In this document: piece by piece, positions 34,801 to 42,544 of the stretch
Numbering within the stretch: the first letter of the stretch is position 1
How the letters are laid out: each line of letters opens with the position of its first letter
Source of the DNA: an uncultured Prevotellaceae bacterium
GTDB taxonomy: Bacteria; Bacteroidota; Bacteroidia; Bacteroidales; Bacteroidaceae
Direction of reading: 5' to 3'
DNA length: 64,000 nt
NCBI GenBank assembly: GCA_946185485.1
Contig: CAMHJQ010000016.1
Coordinates: 1 to 64,000, forward strand
Notes under the pieces: model-generated
Databases searched by the model: none
Told to the model about the DNA's origin: nothing
Seen by the model: only the letters and a program-made list of their open reading frames with translations
Made by a program: the position numbers and the translations under genes

Positions 34801-35843
34801 TGACCGGTGGGGATGTCGGTGCGCTGGGCCTTGAGCCACTGGCTGTCGTCGTAGCCCACCTCGGCCCAGCCGGCCATCTCCATGCGGGCGTCGTACTCCT
34901 CGCCGTCGTATTCATTGTTCGAGCGGATGGGGCCGTTGGCCGTCACACGCCAGCCCTTGTCGTCGGTCTGCAGTCGCTGGGTGGTGCCGTCGTCATATTC
35001 CACGATGACGTTGATGCGGCACTTGGGCAGTCCGAAGACGGGTATCTTGTAGGGCTTATGCTGCTGCATGGGGAAGTAGCGGCCGTTGCCGAGGATGATG
35101 CCGAGGCAGACGGATTGAGACCCTCCCCCGGCCCCTCCCTTGTAGGGAGGGGAGTAGTTAGTGAGCGCCTTAGTGACGTCGTAGGTGTTGTAGTAGATGG
35201 TCTTGCGGTAGTCGCTGGGGACGGGTGTGAGCACGTCGCGTCCGATGCGCTGGCCGTTGACGTAGAACTCGTAGAGACCCAGTCCGGCCACAAAGGCCGT
35301 GGCGCGCTTGATGGTCTTCTGCTTTAGTTCGAACTCCTTACGCAGATAGCGGGCAGCCAAGCGGGTGTGGAAGCCGCGCTCCTCGCCGGGCTGCAGGCTT
35401 TCCAGTCCTATCCAGTAGCCCTTCCATTTCGACTCGTTGAGCAGGCCCGTGCTGAAGTAGTTGGTGTTATGGTTCCAGCCGGTCTCACCCTTGTTGGTCT
35501 TCACACGGACGTTCCACCAGCAGTGACGGTTGCTGCCCAGCGGCTTGCCGGCGTAGGGAATCCACAGCTGCTCGTCGCTCTCCACCCAGCCCGTGTTCCA
35601 GAGGTCGCCCTCGCCAGCTTTCATCTTCTCGTAGGTTGACGAGACAATGATCTGATAGGCCGTCTGGTGAACGTCCTTGTTTTGATAGTGGTCACCTGTT
35701 ATCCACGAGAACCGGGGCTTGTCGGTGTCCAGTCCCAACGGGTTCTGCCACAGGTTCTCCACCTTCAGTCCTGCTACATAGACCTGGGCAGCCATCGTCT
35801 GGCACAGCAGCGTCAATAATATAATAAGGTGCTTCTTCTTCAT
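31803..35843 (-). CDS. GH78 alpha-L-rhamnosidase fused to a C-terminal BNR (sialidase-like) propeller
   Basis: 1346 residues, signal peptide to about MAAQ. Residues of about 20-940 are GH78: VENLWQNPLGLDTDKPRFSW, the N-terminal lectin-like domain (VAGLGLYEFYVNGQRIG), VIDFGQNMAGWV, and the barrel block VDCPQRDERQPWLGD with the catalytic acidic residues, ending in a C-terminal sandwich. From about 960 a different domain begins: SFPQCHAATIVETKKGDLVA, FFKIGLKVSDWTGWLCKSRDGG and SFSSDNGDTWTDVTLL, with Asp-box repeats typical of BNR/sialidase propellers. It probably removes rhamnose and a second sugar or uronate from a pectic side chain. Three inserts look foreign to the folds: residues about 230-242 (SPPYKGGAGGGSQ), about 1034-1051 and about 1166-1190 (low-complexity Gly/Ser/Ala/Lys). 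Confidence 0.82.
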   Translation of the reverse strand: MKKKHLIILLTLLCQTMAAQVYVAGLKVENLWQNPLGLDTDKPRFSWITGDHYQNKDVHQTAYQIIVSSTYEKMKAGEGDLWNTGWVESDEQLWIPYAGKPLGSNRHCWWNVRVKTNKGETGWNHNTNYFSTGLLNESKWKGYWIGLESLQPGEERGFHTRLAARYLRKEFELKQKTIKRATAFVAGLGLYEFYVNGQRIGRDVLTPVPSDYRKTIYYNTYDVTKALTNYSPPYKGGAGGGSQSVCLGIILGNGRYFPMQQHKPYKIPVFGLPKCRINVIVEYDDGTTQRLQTDDKGWRVTANGPIRSNNEYDGEEYDARMEMAGWAEVGYDDSQWLKAQRTDIPTGQLRGQMTPNMLVQSYHRLWKPTKTIPGPVEWKELKPLPGKPDTYVIDFGQNMAGWVSLMPHGKAGDTIRVRYAEKLNADGTLYTENLRNARSTDVYVCNGQEPVTKEWNHDRAWRPTFVYHGFRYVEVSGIKDLDARQLVAEEVYDGIAVYPYSFSCSDTILNKVVQNACMGIAANYKGMPVDCPQRDERQPWLGDRTMGSLGESFVALNERLYTKWMRDICEAQRSDGCIPDVAPAFWNYYSDDVTWAAALPFGCDMLWRQFGNREAIDRSYPSIKKWVNHIIEEYSDDGIIRCGKYGDWCVPPEKLELIHSQDPARKTDVALISTAYIIRTMQLMEQWGCEADHWRPLREQMTRDFNRHFLTVKRGTSPRPGHVLYPDSVFYGNNTATANLLALSFGIVPDDCREEVVKNIVENIIIKNDAHVPCGVIGISWLLRGLSDNGFSDIAYMIATQKSYPSWGYMAENGATTTWELWNGDKASPRMNSGNHVMLLGDLLTWCYQYLGGIRQIATPHSDLGSEKGQAYKHVVLKPSFDIQGCESARVVFHSPYGDIHSEWKKTQRHVEWHVLLPCNITADVCLPDGTVKTVGSGSYDFSCDMPTASPAITKDEFLYSQASFPQCHAATIVETKKGDLVATYFGGKHERNPDVCIWVSIKKKGTNEWSKPILAADGVFTLGTKNAQIAGISAESTPASEGPVCRGTASASQRRKACWNPVICEMPNGELWLFFKIGLKVSDWTGWLCKSRDGGRTWSDKEPLPEGFLGPIKNKPEIIGGRLLCPSSTEDNGWKFHMEIYDLATKQWKYVGPVKAELAMRTEDMSSVGSGSATAKASKKEDIEAPDAGGEAAKDGRHPIDCIQPSILKLKDGRLQVLMRTRNGRIGTSFSSDNGDTWTDVTLLDVPNNQSGTDAVTLRDGRHVLIYNDFATLPGTKKGVRTPLSIAVSDDGTHWRHALTLEASPISQYSYPSIIQGRDGKLHAVYTWRRLRIAYKQIDLQKLHL
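32316..32336. repeat. 21-bp palindrome with GGTTCTGCC core in the BNR domain
   Basis: ggcagtgg, cagaa, ccactgcc: perfect 8-bp arms around 5 nt. It encodes GSGSAT within a low-complexity insert. Same architecture as 29056-29076 and 30400-30420. Confidence 0.7.
35119..35154. repeat. GC-rich palindromic repeat inserted in frame in the GH78 gene
   Basis: Contains cccctccct tgt agggagggg (35132-35152, 9-bp arms) preceded by a cctcccccggc stretch. It encodes SPPYKGGAGGGSQ, unlike anything in GH78. Sequences of this type (ccctccc..gggaggggccggggg) are known as dispersed repeats in Bacteroidetes genomes. Confidence 0.7.
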
Positions 35844-35845
35844 GT

Positions 35846-37306
35846 CTATTCGTTTAAGTCACGTTCCTTGGCCTTGTAGCCGTCGGGCAGGAGGTCGGTC
35901 TGGTCCTTCTTCAAGTAGTCCTTGGTGCTGTCGATGGCGATGAGCACGCCGTCCTCGATGCGGGCAGACTGCGGATGGTAGCGGAAGGTGAGCACCTTGC
36001 TGTCAAACTCACCCAGATACTTCAACTTGCCCGTGGCGGCGGTCATCCACCAGACGTTCTTCTTCGCGCCGCTGATCTTTGTCAGGTCGAGCTTCATGGT
36101 GTTGCCATTGTAGTTATACACCAGCAGGTAGTCGTTGCCACGAGTGGCGATAAGTCGGTCGTACTGGATGCCGTTGTCCAGGACGATGCTCTGGTCGGCG
36201 ACGCGCTCAAAGTAGGGGAAGGAGAGAATGAGCCGCTTCAGGTACTGCATCTGGTTGAAGCCCGGGTCCTTCAGTCCCTGGTACCACGTCTTCACGTCGC
36301 CAGCGTCGCCATAGCTCGTCGGATAGCCGGGTTTTAGCATCTGCATGATGGCGTTATGGCCATAGGTGTGTCCACAGCTGCCTGCGAAGACGCTCCAGTA
36401 GGCATAGCGGCGCACGTCGTAGTCCTGCCAGCGGGCCTCGTTGGGGTCGTGCAGTCCCACGGGGATGTCCTCATACGAAGGCTCGGCATCCAAGACGGGC
36501 TTGATGGGGTTGTACTTCCATGTGGAATCGACATACATCCAGTTGTCCTCCTCGGTATTGTCGGGTATGGGGTAGTCGGCATTGCCCATACGCTGGCCGT
36601 AGCGGCGATGCCCGCTCTGGAAGGTATGGAAGTCAAGCCACTGGGCCTTGCTCCACCACCTGGCAGAGGTATAGCGGCCACGGGGATGGTAGGTCATGAG
36701 GTGGTTCTTGTCTATCGACTTGATGGTCGTAGCTAACGTCTCCCACACCTCAGGCTTGATGTCGCCCTGTATGTCGCCGCCCATGAACCAGATGATGTTG
36801 GGCTTGTCCTTATAGCGTTTGGCCAGGAACGTACCATATTTCTTCGCATCGTCCACGCTTAGCAGTCCCGCCTTTACCAGACCGCCCCAGATGCACACCA
36901 TGCCGATGTAGATGCCATGCTGCGCAGCCATATCGACGATGTAGTCCATGTGGTCCCAATAGCCATAAATGCCTTTGCGGTTGATGTTCGAGAAGTTCCA
37001 GCCGTCAATGTTCGACATCTGCCCGTAGATGTTGTATGCCGGCACACCGTCGATGGTCTGCACCTGCACCACGTTGTAACCTGCCTTGGCACACGACTGC
37101 AAGTACCACTCAGCCTCGGCCCTGTCGAGGCGTTCCGGCAGCAGCCATCCTGTCTCGCCCTGCCAGAAGAAAGGCTGTCCGTTCTCAAACTGCAGATAAC
37201 GCTGGTTATCCGACACGCGAAGTTTTCCGTTGTCCCACGGCTTCTGGGCAGCCTGCGCCGACAGTGTCAGCAGCGCAAGGCTCATGATTGTCAGTAACTT
37301 TCTCAT
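35846..37306 (-). CDS. GH140-type apiosidase (DUF4038 family)
   Basis: 486 residues, signal peptide to about QAAQ. The DUF4038 barrel is clear: FFWQGETGWLLPERL, AGYNVVQVQTIDGVPAYNIYG, NIIWFMGGDIQGD and VLDAEPSYED, followed by a C-terminal collagen-binding-like sandwich (from about residue 390). Asp178 (GGD) and Glu275 (AEPSYE) occupy the places expected of the catalytic acid/base and nucleophile. GH140 cuts the bond between apiose and the galacturonan backbone of RG-II, releasing side chains. It is the first gene of the five-gene operon, 2 nt ahead of the GH78 gene. No clear -7 box is seen upstream; TATATATATA runs are present. Confidence 0.8.
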   Translation of the reverse strand: MRKLLTIMSLALLTLSAQAAQKPWDNGKLRVSDNQRYLQFENGQPFFWQGETGWLLPERLDRAEAEWYLQSCAKAGYNVVQVQTIDGVPAYNIYGQMSNIDGWNFSNINRKGIYGYWDHMDYIVDMAAQHGIYIGMVCIWGGLVKAGLLSVDDAKKYGTFLAKRYKDKPNIIWFMGGDIQGDIKPEVWETLATTIKSIDKNHLMTYHPRGRYTSARWWSKAQWLDFHTFQSGHRRYGQRMGNADYPIPDNTEEDNWMYVDSTWKYNPIKPVLDAEPSYEDIPVGLHDPNEARWQDYDVRRYAYWSVFAGSCGHTYGHNAIMQMLKPGYPTSYGDAGDVKTWYQGLKDPGFNQMQYLKRLILSFPYFERVADQSIVLDNGIQYDRLIATRGNDYLLVYNYNGNTMKLDLTKISGAKKNVWWMTAATGKLKYLGEFDSKVLTFRYHPQSARIEDGVLIAIDSTKDYLKKDQTDLLPDGYKAKERDLNE

Positions 37307-37450
37307 ATCTTACATCCTATATATATAATGACTGACAACGGGTGGCTTTGTCATCATTCCAAACACCGGCCCGAGGCGGCAGAAAGGGCGGTCGGGCCTC
37401 CCGCAGGCAGCAACGGATGACGGAGGGCGAAGCGGGTCCCAAGGGAGGAC

Positions 37451-37495
37451 GGAGCAAGAAAATTTCCTGCCCGTTAATCGGAATTTTCTTGCTCC
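37451..37495. repeat. Long inverted repeat (ggagcaagaaaatt...)
   Basis: ggagcaagaaaatttcc (37451-37467) pairs with ggaattttcttgctcc (37480-37495) with one bulged base and a 12-nt loop. There is no T-run after it. The arm resembles the 22-bp repeat at the left end of the window. Confidence 0.75.
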
Positions 37496-37634
37496 GGGCT
37501 CAAAATGGCTCTGCTACGTGCTCCTTTAGGAGGATGTCGGCGGTCGTGGGCTGGCAGGTCGGTAAAGCAAAGGGCGAACTGTTAAGAAAACAAAAAATCT
37601 AATATATAAATAAGGTGTAACCAAAACTTTTCTC

Positions 37635-37642
37635 TACTTTTG
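37635..37642 (+). promoter_or_regulatory. -7 box for topA
   Basis: TACTTTTG followed by C, 51 nt before the ATG at 37694. Confidence 0.55.
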
Positions 37643-37693
37643 CAGCCCAAACCGATAAAACGGTCAAACAGTAAACAGGTAAAAGAGTAAGAT

Positions 37694-39997
37694 ATGCAAA
37701 AGAATCTGGTGATTGTCGAGTCGCCTGCCAAGGCCAAGACAATTGAGAAATTCCTCGGCAAAGACTTTAAGGTGATGTCGAGCTATGGTCACATCCGCGA
37801 CCTGAAAAAGAAGGAGATGAGTATTGACACGTCGTCGCTCCAACCCGAATATGAGATTCCTGAAGAGAAGGAAAAACTCGTGAAAGAACTGAAAAGCAAT
37901 GCCACCAAAGCCGAGAAGGTATGGCTCGCATCCGATGAAGACCGCGAGGGAGAAGCCATCTCATGGCACTTGTGTGAAGTGTTGGGCTTGGACGAAGAGA
38001 AGACCAACCGTATCGTGTTCCATGAGATTACCAAGCCGGCTATTCTGAAGGCCATCGAGACACCGCGCCATATAGACATGAACCTGGTGAACGCCCAGCA
38101 GGCCCGCCGTGTACTCGACCGACTGGTAGGTTTCAAGCTGTCGCCAGTCCTTTGGCGTAAGGTCAAGCCCGCCCTGTCAGCCGGCCGTGTGCAGAGTGTT
38201 GCCGTGCGGCTGATAGTGGAGCGTGAGCGCGAGATACAGGCCTTCAAGAGCGAACCGTTCTACAGCATCAGCGGCATCTTTGCCATCACCAATGCCGACG
38301 GTTCGCAGACAGAGGTAAGAGCCACGCTGGCCCAGCGACTGAAGACCCACGAGGAAGTGGAGCAGTTCTTGGAGAAATGCAAGGAGGCCGCCTATACCGT
38401 TGAGTCAGTCACCAAGAAGCCGATGAAACGCACGCCAGCGCCCCCCTTCACCACCTCTACCCTACAGCAGGAGGCCGCCCGCAAGTTAGGCTTCACGGTG
38501 AGCCAGACCATGATGGTGGCCCAGCACCTGTACGAGCACGGACAGATTACCTACATGCGTACCGACTCTGTCAACCTCTCCAGCCTGTGCATTAATGCCT
38601 GCAAGGAGGAAATCCAGAAACTCTATGGCGAACAATACGGTAAGGTGCGCCAGTACCATACCAGTTCGAAAGGCGCCCAGGAGGCCCACGAAGCCATCCG
38701 TCCCACCTACATGGACCAGTCGTCCATCGAGGGAACGGCCCAGGAGAAGAAGCTGTACGAACTGATATGGAAGCGTACCATCGCCTGCCAGATGGCCGAC
38801 GCCGAAATGGAGAAGACCACCGTCAACATCAGTATCGACGGCACTACAGAACAGTTCGTTGCCCAAGGTGAGGTTGTCAAATTCGACGGTTTCATCAAGG
38901 TTTATCGTGAATCGGTAGACGACGAGGAGCAGCAGGACGAGGAGAGCCACATCCTGCCCCCCATGAAGAAGGGCATGAACCTGACGCGTCGCGAGATACA
39001 AGCCACGGAGCGTTTCAGCCAAGGTCCGCTGCGCTATACCGAGGCTTCGCTGGTACACAAACTGGAAGAGCTGGGCATTGGCCGTCCTTCCACCTACGCA
39101 CCTACCATCTCTACCATCCAGCAGCGCGAATACGTCCACAAGGGCGACCAGAAGGGTGAAGAGCGCTTTTACACGATTGATATCCTGAAAGGCAAGCTGG
39201 TCACCCAGAAACAGCGCAAGGAGATGGTTGGCTCGGAGAAAGGCAAGCTGTTGCCGACAGACATCGGCATCGTGGTAAACGACTTCCTGATGACCTACTT
39301 CCCCACCATCATGGATTATAACTTTACCGCCAAGGTGGAGCAGGACTTTGATAAGATAGCCGAAGGCAAGGAAAAGTGGACGGACATGATGAAGGACTTC
39401 TACAAGGACTTCGCTCCCACTGTCGAGAAGACGATGAATGCCCGCCAGGAGCACAAGGCCGGTGAGCGCCAGATAGGCACAGACCCCAAGACGGGAAAGC
39501 CTGTCTTTGTCAAGATTGGCCGTTTTGGCCCCGTGGTTCAGATTGGTACTGCCGAAGACTCAGAGAAGCCTCGCTTTGCCCAGCTGCCTTCTGACAAGAG
39601 CATGGAGTCGCTGACGCTGGAGGAAGCCATGGAACTGTTCAAGCTCCCCCGCAAAGTCGGTACGTTTGAAGGCTCGGATGTGGTCATCGGCGCTGGCCGT
39701 TTCGGTCCATATGTGCTGCATCAGCGTAAATACACGTCGCTGCCCAAAGATGCCGACCCGCTAACCATCACGTTGGAAGAGGCCATCGCCCTCATCAACG
39801 AAAAGCGCCAACAGGACTCCCAAAAGCACCTGCGAACATTTGACGCCGACGGCAAGCTACAGATCCTGAACGGGCGCTACGGCCCCTATATCGCCTTCGA
39901 CGGCAAGAACTACCGCATTCCCAAAGCCCTGCAGGCACGCGTTCCTCAGATGACCTACGACGAATGCATGGCCATCGTCAACAAAAACGAGAAGTGA
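37694..39997 (+). CDS. topA: DNA topoisomerase I
   Basis: 767 residues. TOPRIM domain first (LVIVESPAKAKTIEKFLG and the DEDREGEAISWHL acidic triad), then LSAGRVQSVAVRLI, and the active-site block QITYMRTDSVNLS with the DNA-linking tyrosine, then LGIGRPSTYAPTI. The C-terminal third carries three or four topoisomerase C-terminal repeats (for example IGRFGPVVQIG, IGAGRFGPYVLH, NGRYGPYIAFDG) without zinc-finger cysteines, as usual in this phylum. It relaxes negative supercoils. The aroK start overlaps the stop codon (TGATG), so the two are translationally coupled. Confidence 0.97.
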   Translation: MQKNLVIVESPAKAKTIEKFLGKDFKVMSSYGHIRDLKKKEMSIDTSSLQPEYEIPEEKEKLVKELKSNATKAEKVWLASDEDREGEAISWHLCEVLGLDEEKTNRIVFHEITKPAILKAIETPRHIDMNLVNAQQARRVLDRLVGFKLSPVLWRKVKPALSAGRVQSVAVRLIVEREREIQAFKSEPFYSISGIFAITNADGSQTEVRATLAQRLKTHEEVEQFLEKCKEAAYTVESVTKKPMKRTPAPPFTTSTLQQEAARKLGFTVSQTMMVAQHLYEHGQITYMRTDSVNLSSLCINACKEEIQKLYGEQYGKVRQYHTSSKGAQEAHEAIRPTYMDQSSIEGTAQEKKLYELIWKRTIACQMADAEMEKTTVNISIDGTTEQFVAQGEVVKFDGFIKVYRESVDDEEQQDEESHILPPMKKGMNLTRREIQATERFSQGPLRYTEASLVHKLEELGIGRPSTYAPTISTIQQREYVHKGDQKGEERFYTIDILKGKLVTQKQRKEMVGSEKGKLLPTDIGIVVNDFLMTYFPTIMDYNFTAKVEQDFDKIAEGKEKWTDMMKDFYKDFAPTVEKTMNARQEHKAGERQIGTDPKTGKPVFVKIGRFGPVVQIGTAEDSEKPRFAQLPSDKSMESLTLEEAMELFKLPRKVGTFEGSDVVIGAGRFGPYVLHQRKYTSLPKDADPLTITLEEAIALINEKRQQDSQKHLRTFDADGKLQILNGRYGPYIAFDGKNYRIPKALQARVPQMTYDECMAIVNKNEK

Positions 39998-40524
39998 TGC
40001 GCAGGATTATTTTAGTCGGCTATATGGGTTCCGGCAAGACCACCGTCGGCAAAGCCCTCTCGAAAGAGACAGGGATGATGTTCTACGACCTAGACTGGTA
40101 TATCGAGAGCCGCATGCGCAAAACGGTGTCCCAAATCTTTGCTGAAAAAGGAGAAGAGGGTTTCCGCAAGATAGAGTACAACATGCTGCACGAGGTGGCT
40201 GAATTCGAGGATGTCATTATCAGCTGCGGAGGTGGGACGCCCTGTTTCTTCGACAATATGGACTACCTCAACCAGCAGGGCGATGTGGTATACCTGAAGG
40301 CCATGCCCGAGGTGCTCTACAAGCACTTGCTGATGGGCAAGGTGGAACGCCCCCTGCTGAAGAACAAGACGCCCGACGAGTTGATAGCCTATATCACCGA
40401 GCACCTGAAAGAACGTGAGCCGTTCTATCAAAAGGCCAAATACATATTGGACGTCAATGTGCTCGACGACTACGACAAGATTAAGACGTCTGTACAACAG
40501 ATACGAGAAATGCTGAATATATAG
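39997..40524 (+). CDS. aroK: Shikimate kinase
   Basis: 175 residues from the ATG at 39997, which overlaps the topA stop as TGATG; a longer frame from 39964 would overlap topA more and lacks homology. Walker A GYMGSGKTTVG (Lys14), DLDWYIE (shikimate and Mg binding), FRKIEYNML and SCGGGTPCF follow, then the lid VERPLL. It phosphorylates shikimate in aromatic amino-acid synthesis. Confidence 0.95.
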   Translation: MRRIILVGYMGSGKTTVGKALSKETGMMFYDLDWYIESRMRKTVSQIFAEKGEEGFRKIEYNMLHEVAEFEDVIISCGGGTPCFFDNMDYLNQQGDVVYLKAMPEVLYKHLLMGKVERPLLKNKTPDELIAYITEHLKEREPFYQKAKYILDVNVLDDYDKIKTSVQQIREMLNI

Positions 40525-40556
40525 TTTTATTTTTTAATGTTTAACGCTTAGAATCC

Positions 40557-42449
40557 ATGAAGAAGTGGACCATTGAAGACTCCCGCGAGCTCTACAACAT
40601 CAACGGCTGGGGCACCAGCTACTTCGGTATCAACGACGAAGGTAACGTCTACGTGACACCCTGCAAGGACGGCACACAGATAGACCTGCGCGAGGTGATG
40701 GACGAACTGTCGCTGCGCGACGTACAATCGCCTGTACTGCTCCGTTTCCCCGACATCCTGGACAACCGCATCGAGAAGACCTGGAGCTGTTTTAAGAAGG
40801 CCGCCGAGGAGTACGACTACAAGGCCGAAAACTATGTCGTATTCCCCATCAAGGTCAATCAGATGCAGCCCGTCGTCGAGGAGATTATCTCCCATGGCCG
40901 CAAGTTCAACCTCGGCATCGAGGCCGGTTCCAAGCCAGAACTGCATGCCGTCATCGCCGTACAGTGTCAGAGCGACTCCATCATTATCTGTAACGGCTAC
41001 AAGGATCAGAGCTACATCGAGCTGGCCCTGCTGGCACAGAAGATGGGCAAACGCATCTTCATCGTGGTCGAAAAGCTGAACGAACTGGAAATCATTGCCC
41101 GCGAAGCCAAGAAGTTAGGCGTGCGCCCCAACATCGGCATCCGCATCAAACTGGCCTCCAGCGGTGCCGGCAAATGGGAAGAGAGCGGCGGCGACGCCTC
41201 GAAGTTCGGACTCACCAGTGCTGAGCTGCTTGAAGCACTGGAAATGCTGGACAAGAAGGACATGCGCGACTGTCTGCGCCTCATCCACTTCCACATCGGC
41301 AGCCAGATTACCAAGATACGCCGCATACAGACTGCCCTGCGTGAGGCTTCACAGTTCTATGTGCAGCTGCACAAGATGGGCTACAACGTCGATTTCGTCG
41401 ACTGTGGTGGTGGTCTGGGCGTCGACTACGACGGCACCCGTTCACCCAGCAGCGAGTCGTCCGTCAACTACTCCATCCAGGAATATGTCAACGACTGTAT
41501 CTACACCTTCGTCGACGCTGCCAACCGCAACGGCATCCCCCACCCCAACCTGATTACCGAGAGCGGACGCTCATTGGCGGCCCACCACTCCGTGCTGGTC
41601 ATCGACGTCCTGGAGACGGCCTCGTTGCCCGAAATGCCCGAGGAGTTCGAACCCGACGAGAACAGCCACCAGCTGGTGAAGGACCTTTATGAAATCTGGG
41701 ACAACCTGTCGCCACGCAACGTGCTCGAAGACTGGCACGACGCCGAACAAATTCGTGAAGAGGTGCTCGACCTATTTGCCCACGGCATCGTAGACCTGAA
41801 GACACGTGCCGAGATAGAGGCCATGTACTGGAGCGTTTGCCACGAGATTCATGCCCTGGCCAAGAACCTGAAGCACGTCCCCGAAGAGCTGATGAACATC
41901 GACAAGCTGCTGGCCGATAAGTACTTCTGTAACTTCTCGCTGTTCCAGAGCTTGCCTGACTCTTGGGCTATCGACCAGATATTTCCTATCATGCCCCTCC
42001 AGCGCCTCAACGAGCGCCCCACGCGTAACGCCACCATCCAGGACATCACATGCGACTCGGACGGCAAGATTGCCAACTTCGCTACCAACCGCCACAACTC
42101 GCACTCGCTGCCTGTCCACGCCCTGAAGAAGAACGAGAAGTACTATCTCGGTGTCTTCCTGGTCGGCGCCTATCAGGAAATCCTCGGTGACATGCACAAC
42201 CTCTTCGGTGACACCACTGCTGTCCACATCTCCGTCAAGGACGGCAGTTATCATGTCGACCAGATTTTCGACGGCGAGACCGTCGAGGAGGTGTTGGAGT
42301 ACGTGCAGTACAACCCCAAGCGTCTTGTACGTCAGCTGGAAATTTGGGTAGCCAAGAGCGTCAAGCAGGGCAAAATCAGCCTCGAAGAGGGCAAGGAGTT
42401 CCTCTCCAACTACCGCTCCGGCCTCTACGGCTATACCTATCTGGAATAA
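40557..42449 (+). CDS. speA: Biosynthetic arginine decarboxylase
   Basis: 630 residues, the SpeA length. The PLP lysine is Lys99 in VVFPIKVNQMQP. FNLGIEAGSKPEL, SSGAGKWEESGGDASKFGL, HFHIGSQI and VDCGGGLGVDYDGT are family blocks of the alanine-racemase-fold decarboxylases. It converts arginine to agmatine, the first step of putrescine/spermidine synthesis by the agmatine route. It follows aroK by 32 nt on the same strand and may be cotranscribed with topA-aroK. No agmatine deiminase gene is next to it. Confidence 0.96.
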   Translation: MKKWTIEDSRELYNINGWGTSYFGINDEGNVYVTPCKDGTQIDLREVMDELSLRDVQSPVLLRFPDILDNRIEKTWSCFKKAAEEYDYKAENYVVFPIKVNQMQPVVEEIISHGRKFNLGIEAGSKPELHAVIAVQCQSDSIIICNGYKDQSYIELALLAQKMGKRIFIVVEKLNELEIIAREAKKLGVRPNIGIRIKLASSGAGKWEESGGDASKFGLTSAELLEALEMLDKKDMRDCLRLIHFHIGSQITKIRRIQTALREASQFYVQLHKMGYNVDFVDCGGGLGVDYDGTRSPSSESSVNYSIQEYVNDCIYTFVDAANRNGIPHPNLITESGRSLAAHHSVLVIDVLETASLPEMPEEFEPDENSHQLVKDLYEIWDNLSPRNVLEDWHDAEQIREEVLDLFAHGIVDLKTRAEIEAMYWSVCHEIHALAKNLKHVPEELMNIDKLLADKYFCNFSLFQSLPDSWAIDQIFPIMPLQRLNERPTRNATIQDITCDSDGKIANFATNRHNSHSLPVHALKKNEKYYLGVFLVGAYQEILGDMHNLFGDTTAVHISVKDGSYHVDQIFDGETVEEVLEYVQYNPKRLVRQLEIWVAKSVKQGKISLEEGKEFLSNYRSGLYGYTYLE

Positions 42450-42498
42450 CTAGCCTCCACTTAGCGCTTACATTTTGTTGTTCTACGGCTCTTGCCAG

Positions 42499-42544
42499 TG
42501 GAAAGCATCACTCGTAGCTACTGAAAGTATTGCTCGCGGTGGGT
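42499..42544. repeat. 22-bp repeat composite, second copy, at the 3' end of a phosphatase gene
   Basis: Matches 2947-2992 over about 45 bp with some ten differences; two units (42501-42522 and 42523-42544) share gaaag.at..ctcg. It includes the last codons and stop of the minus-strand phosphatase. Confidence 0.75.

Larger units (their letters stand above)
37307..37693. other. Intergenic region between the hydrolase operon and topA
   Basis: No gene. It contains GC-rich low-complexity sequence (37370-37450), the hairpin at 37451-37495 and the topA promoter. The TATATATA run at 37318-37328 is the only feature near the hydrolase operon start. Nothing else was recognised. Confidence 0.6.
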
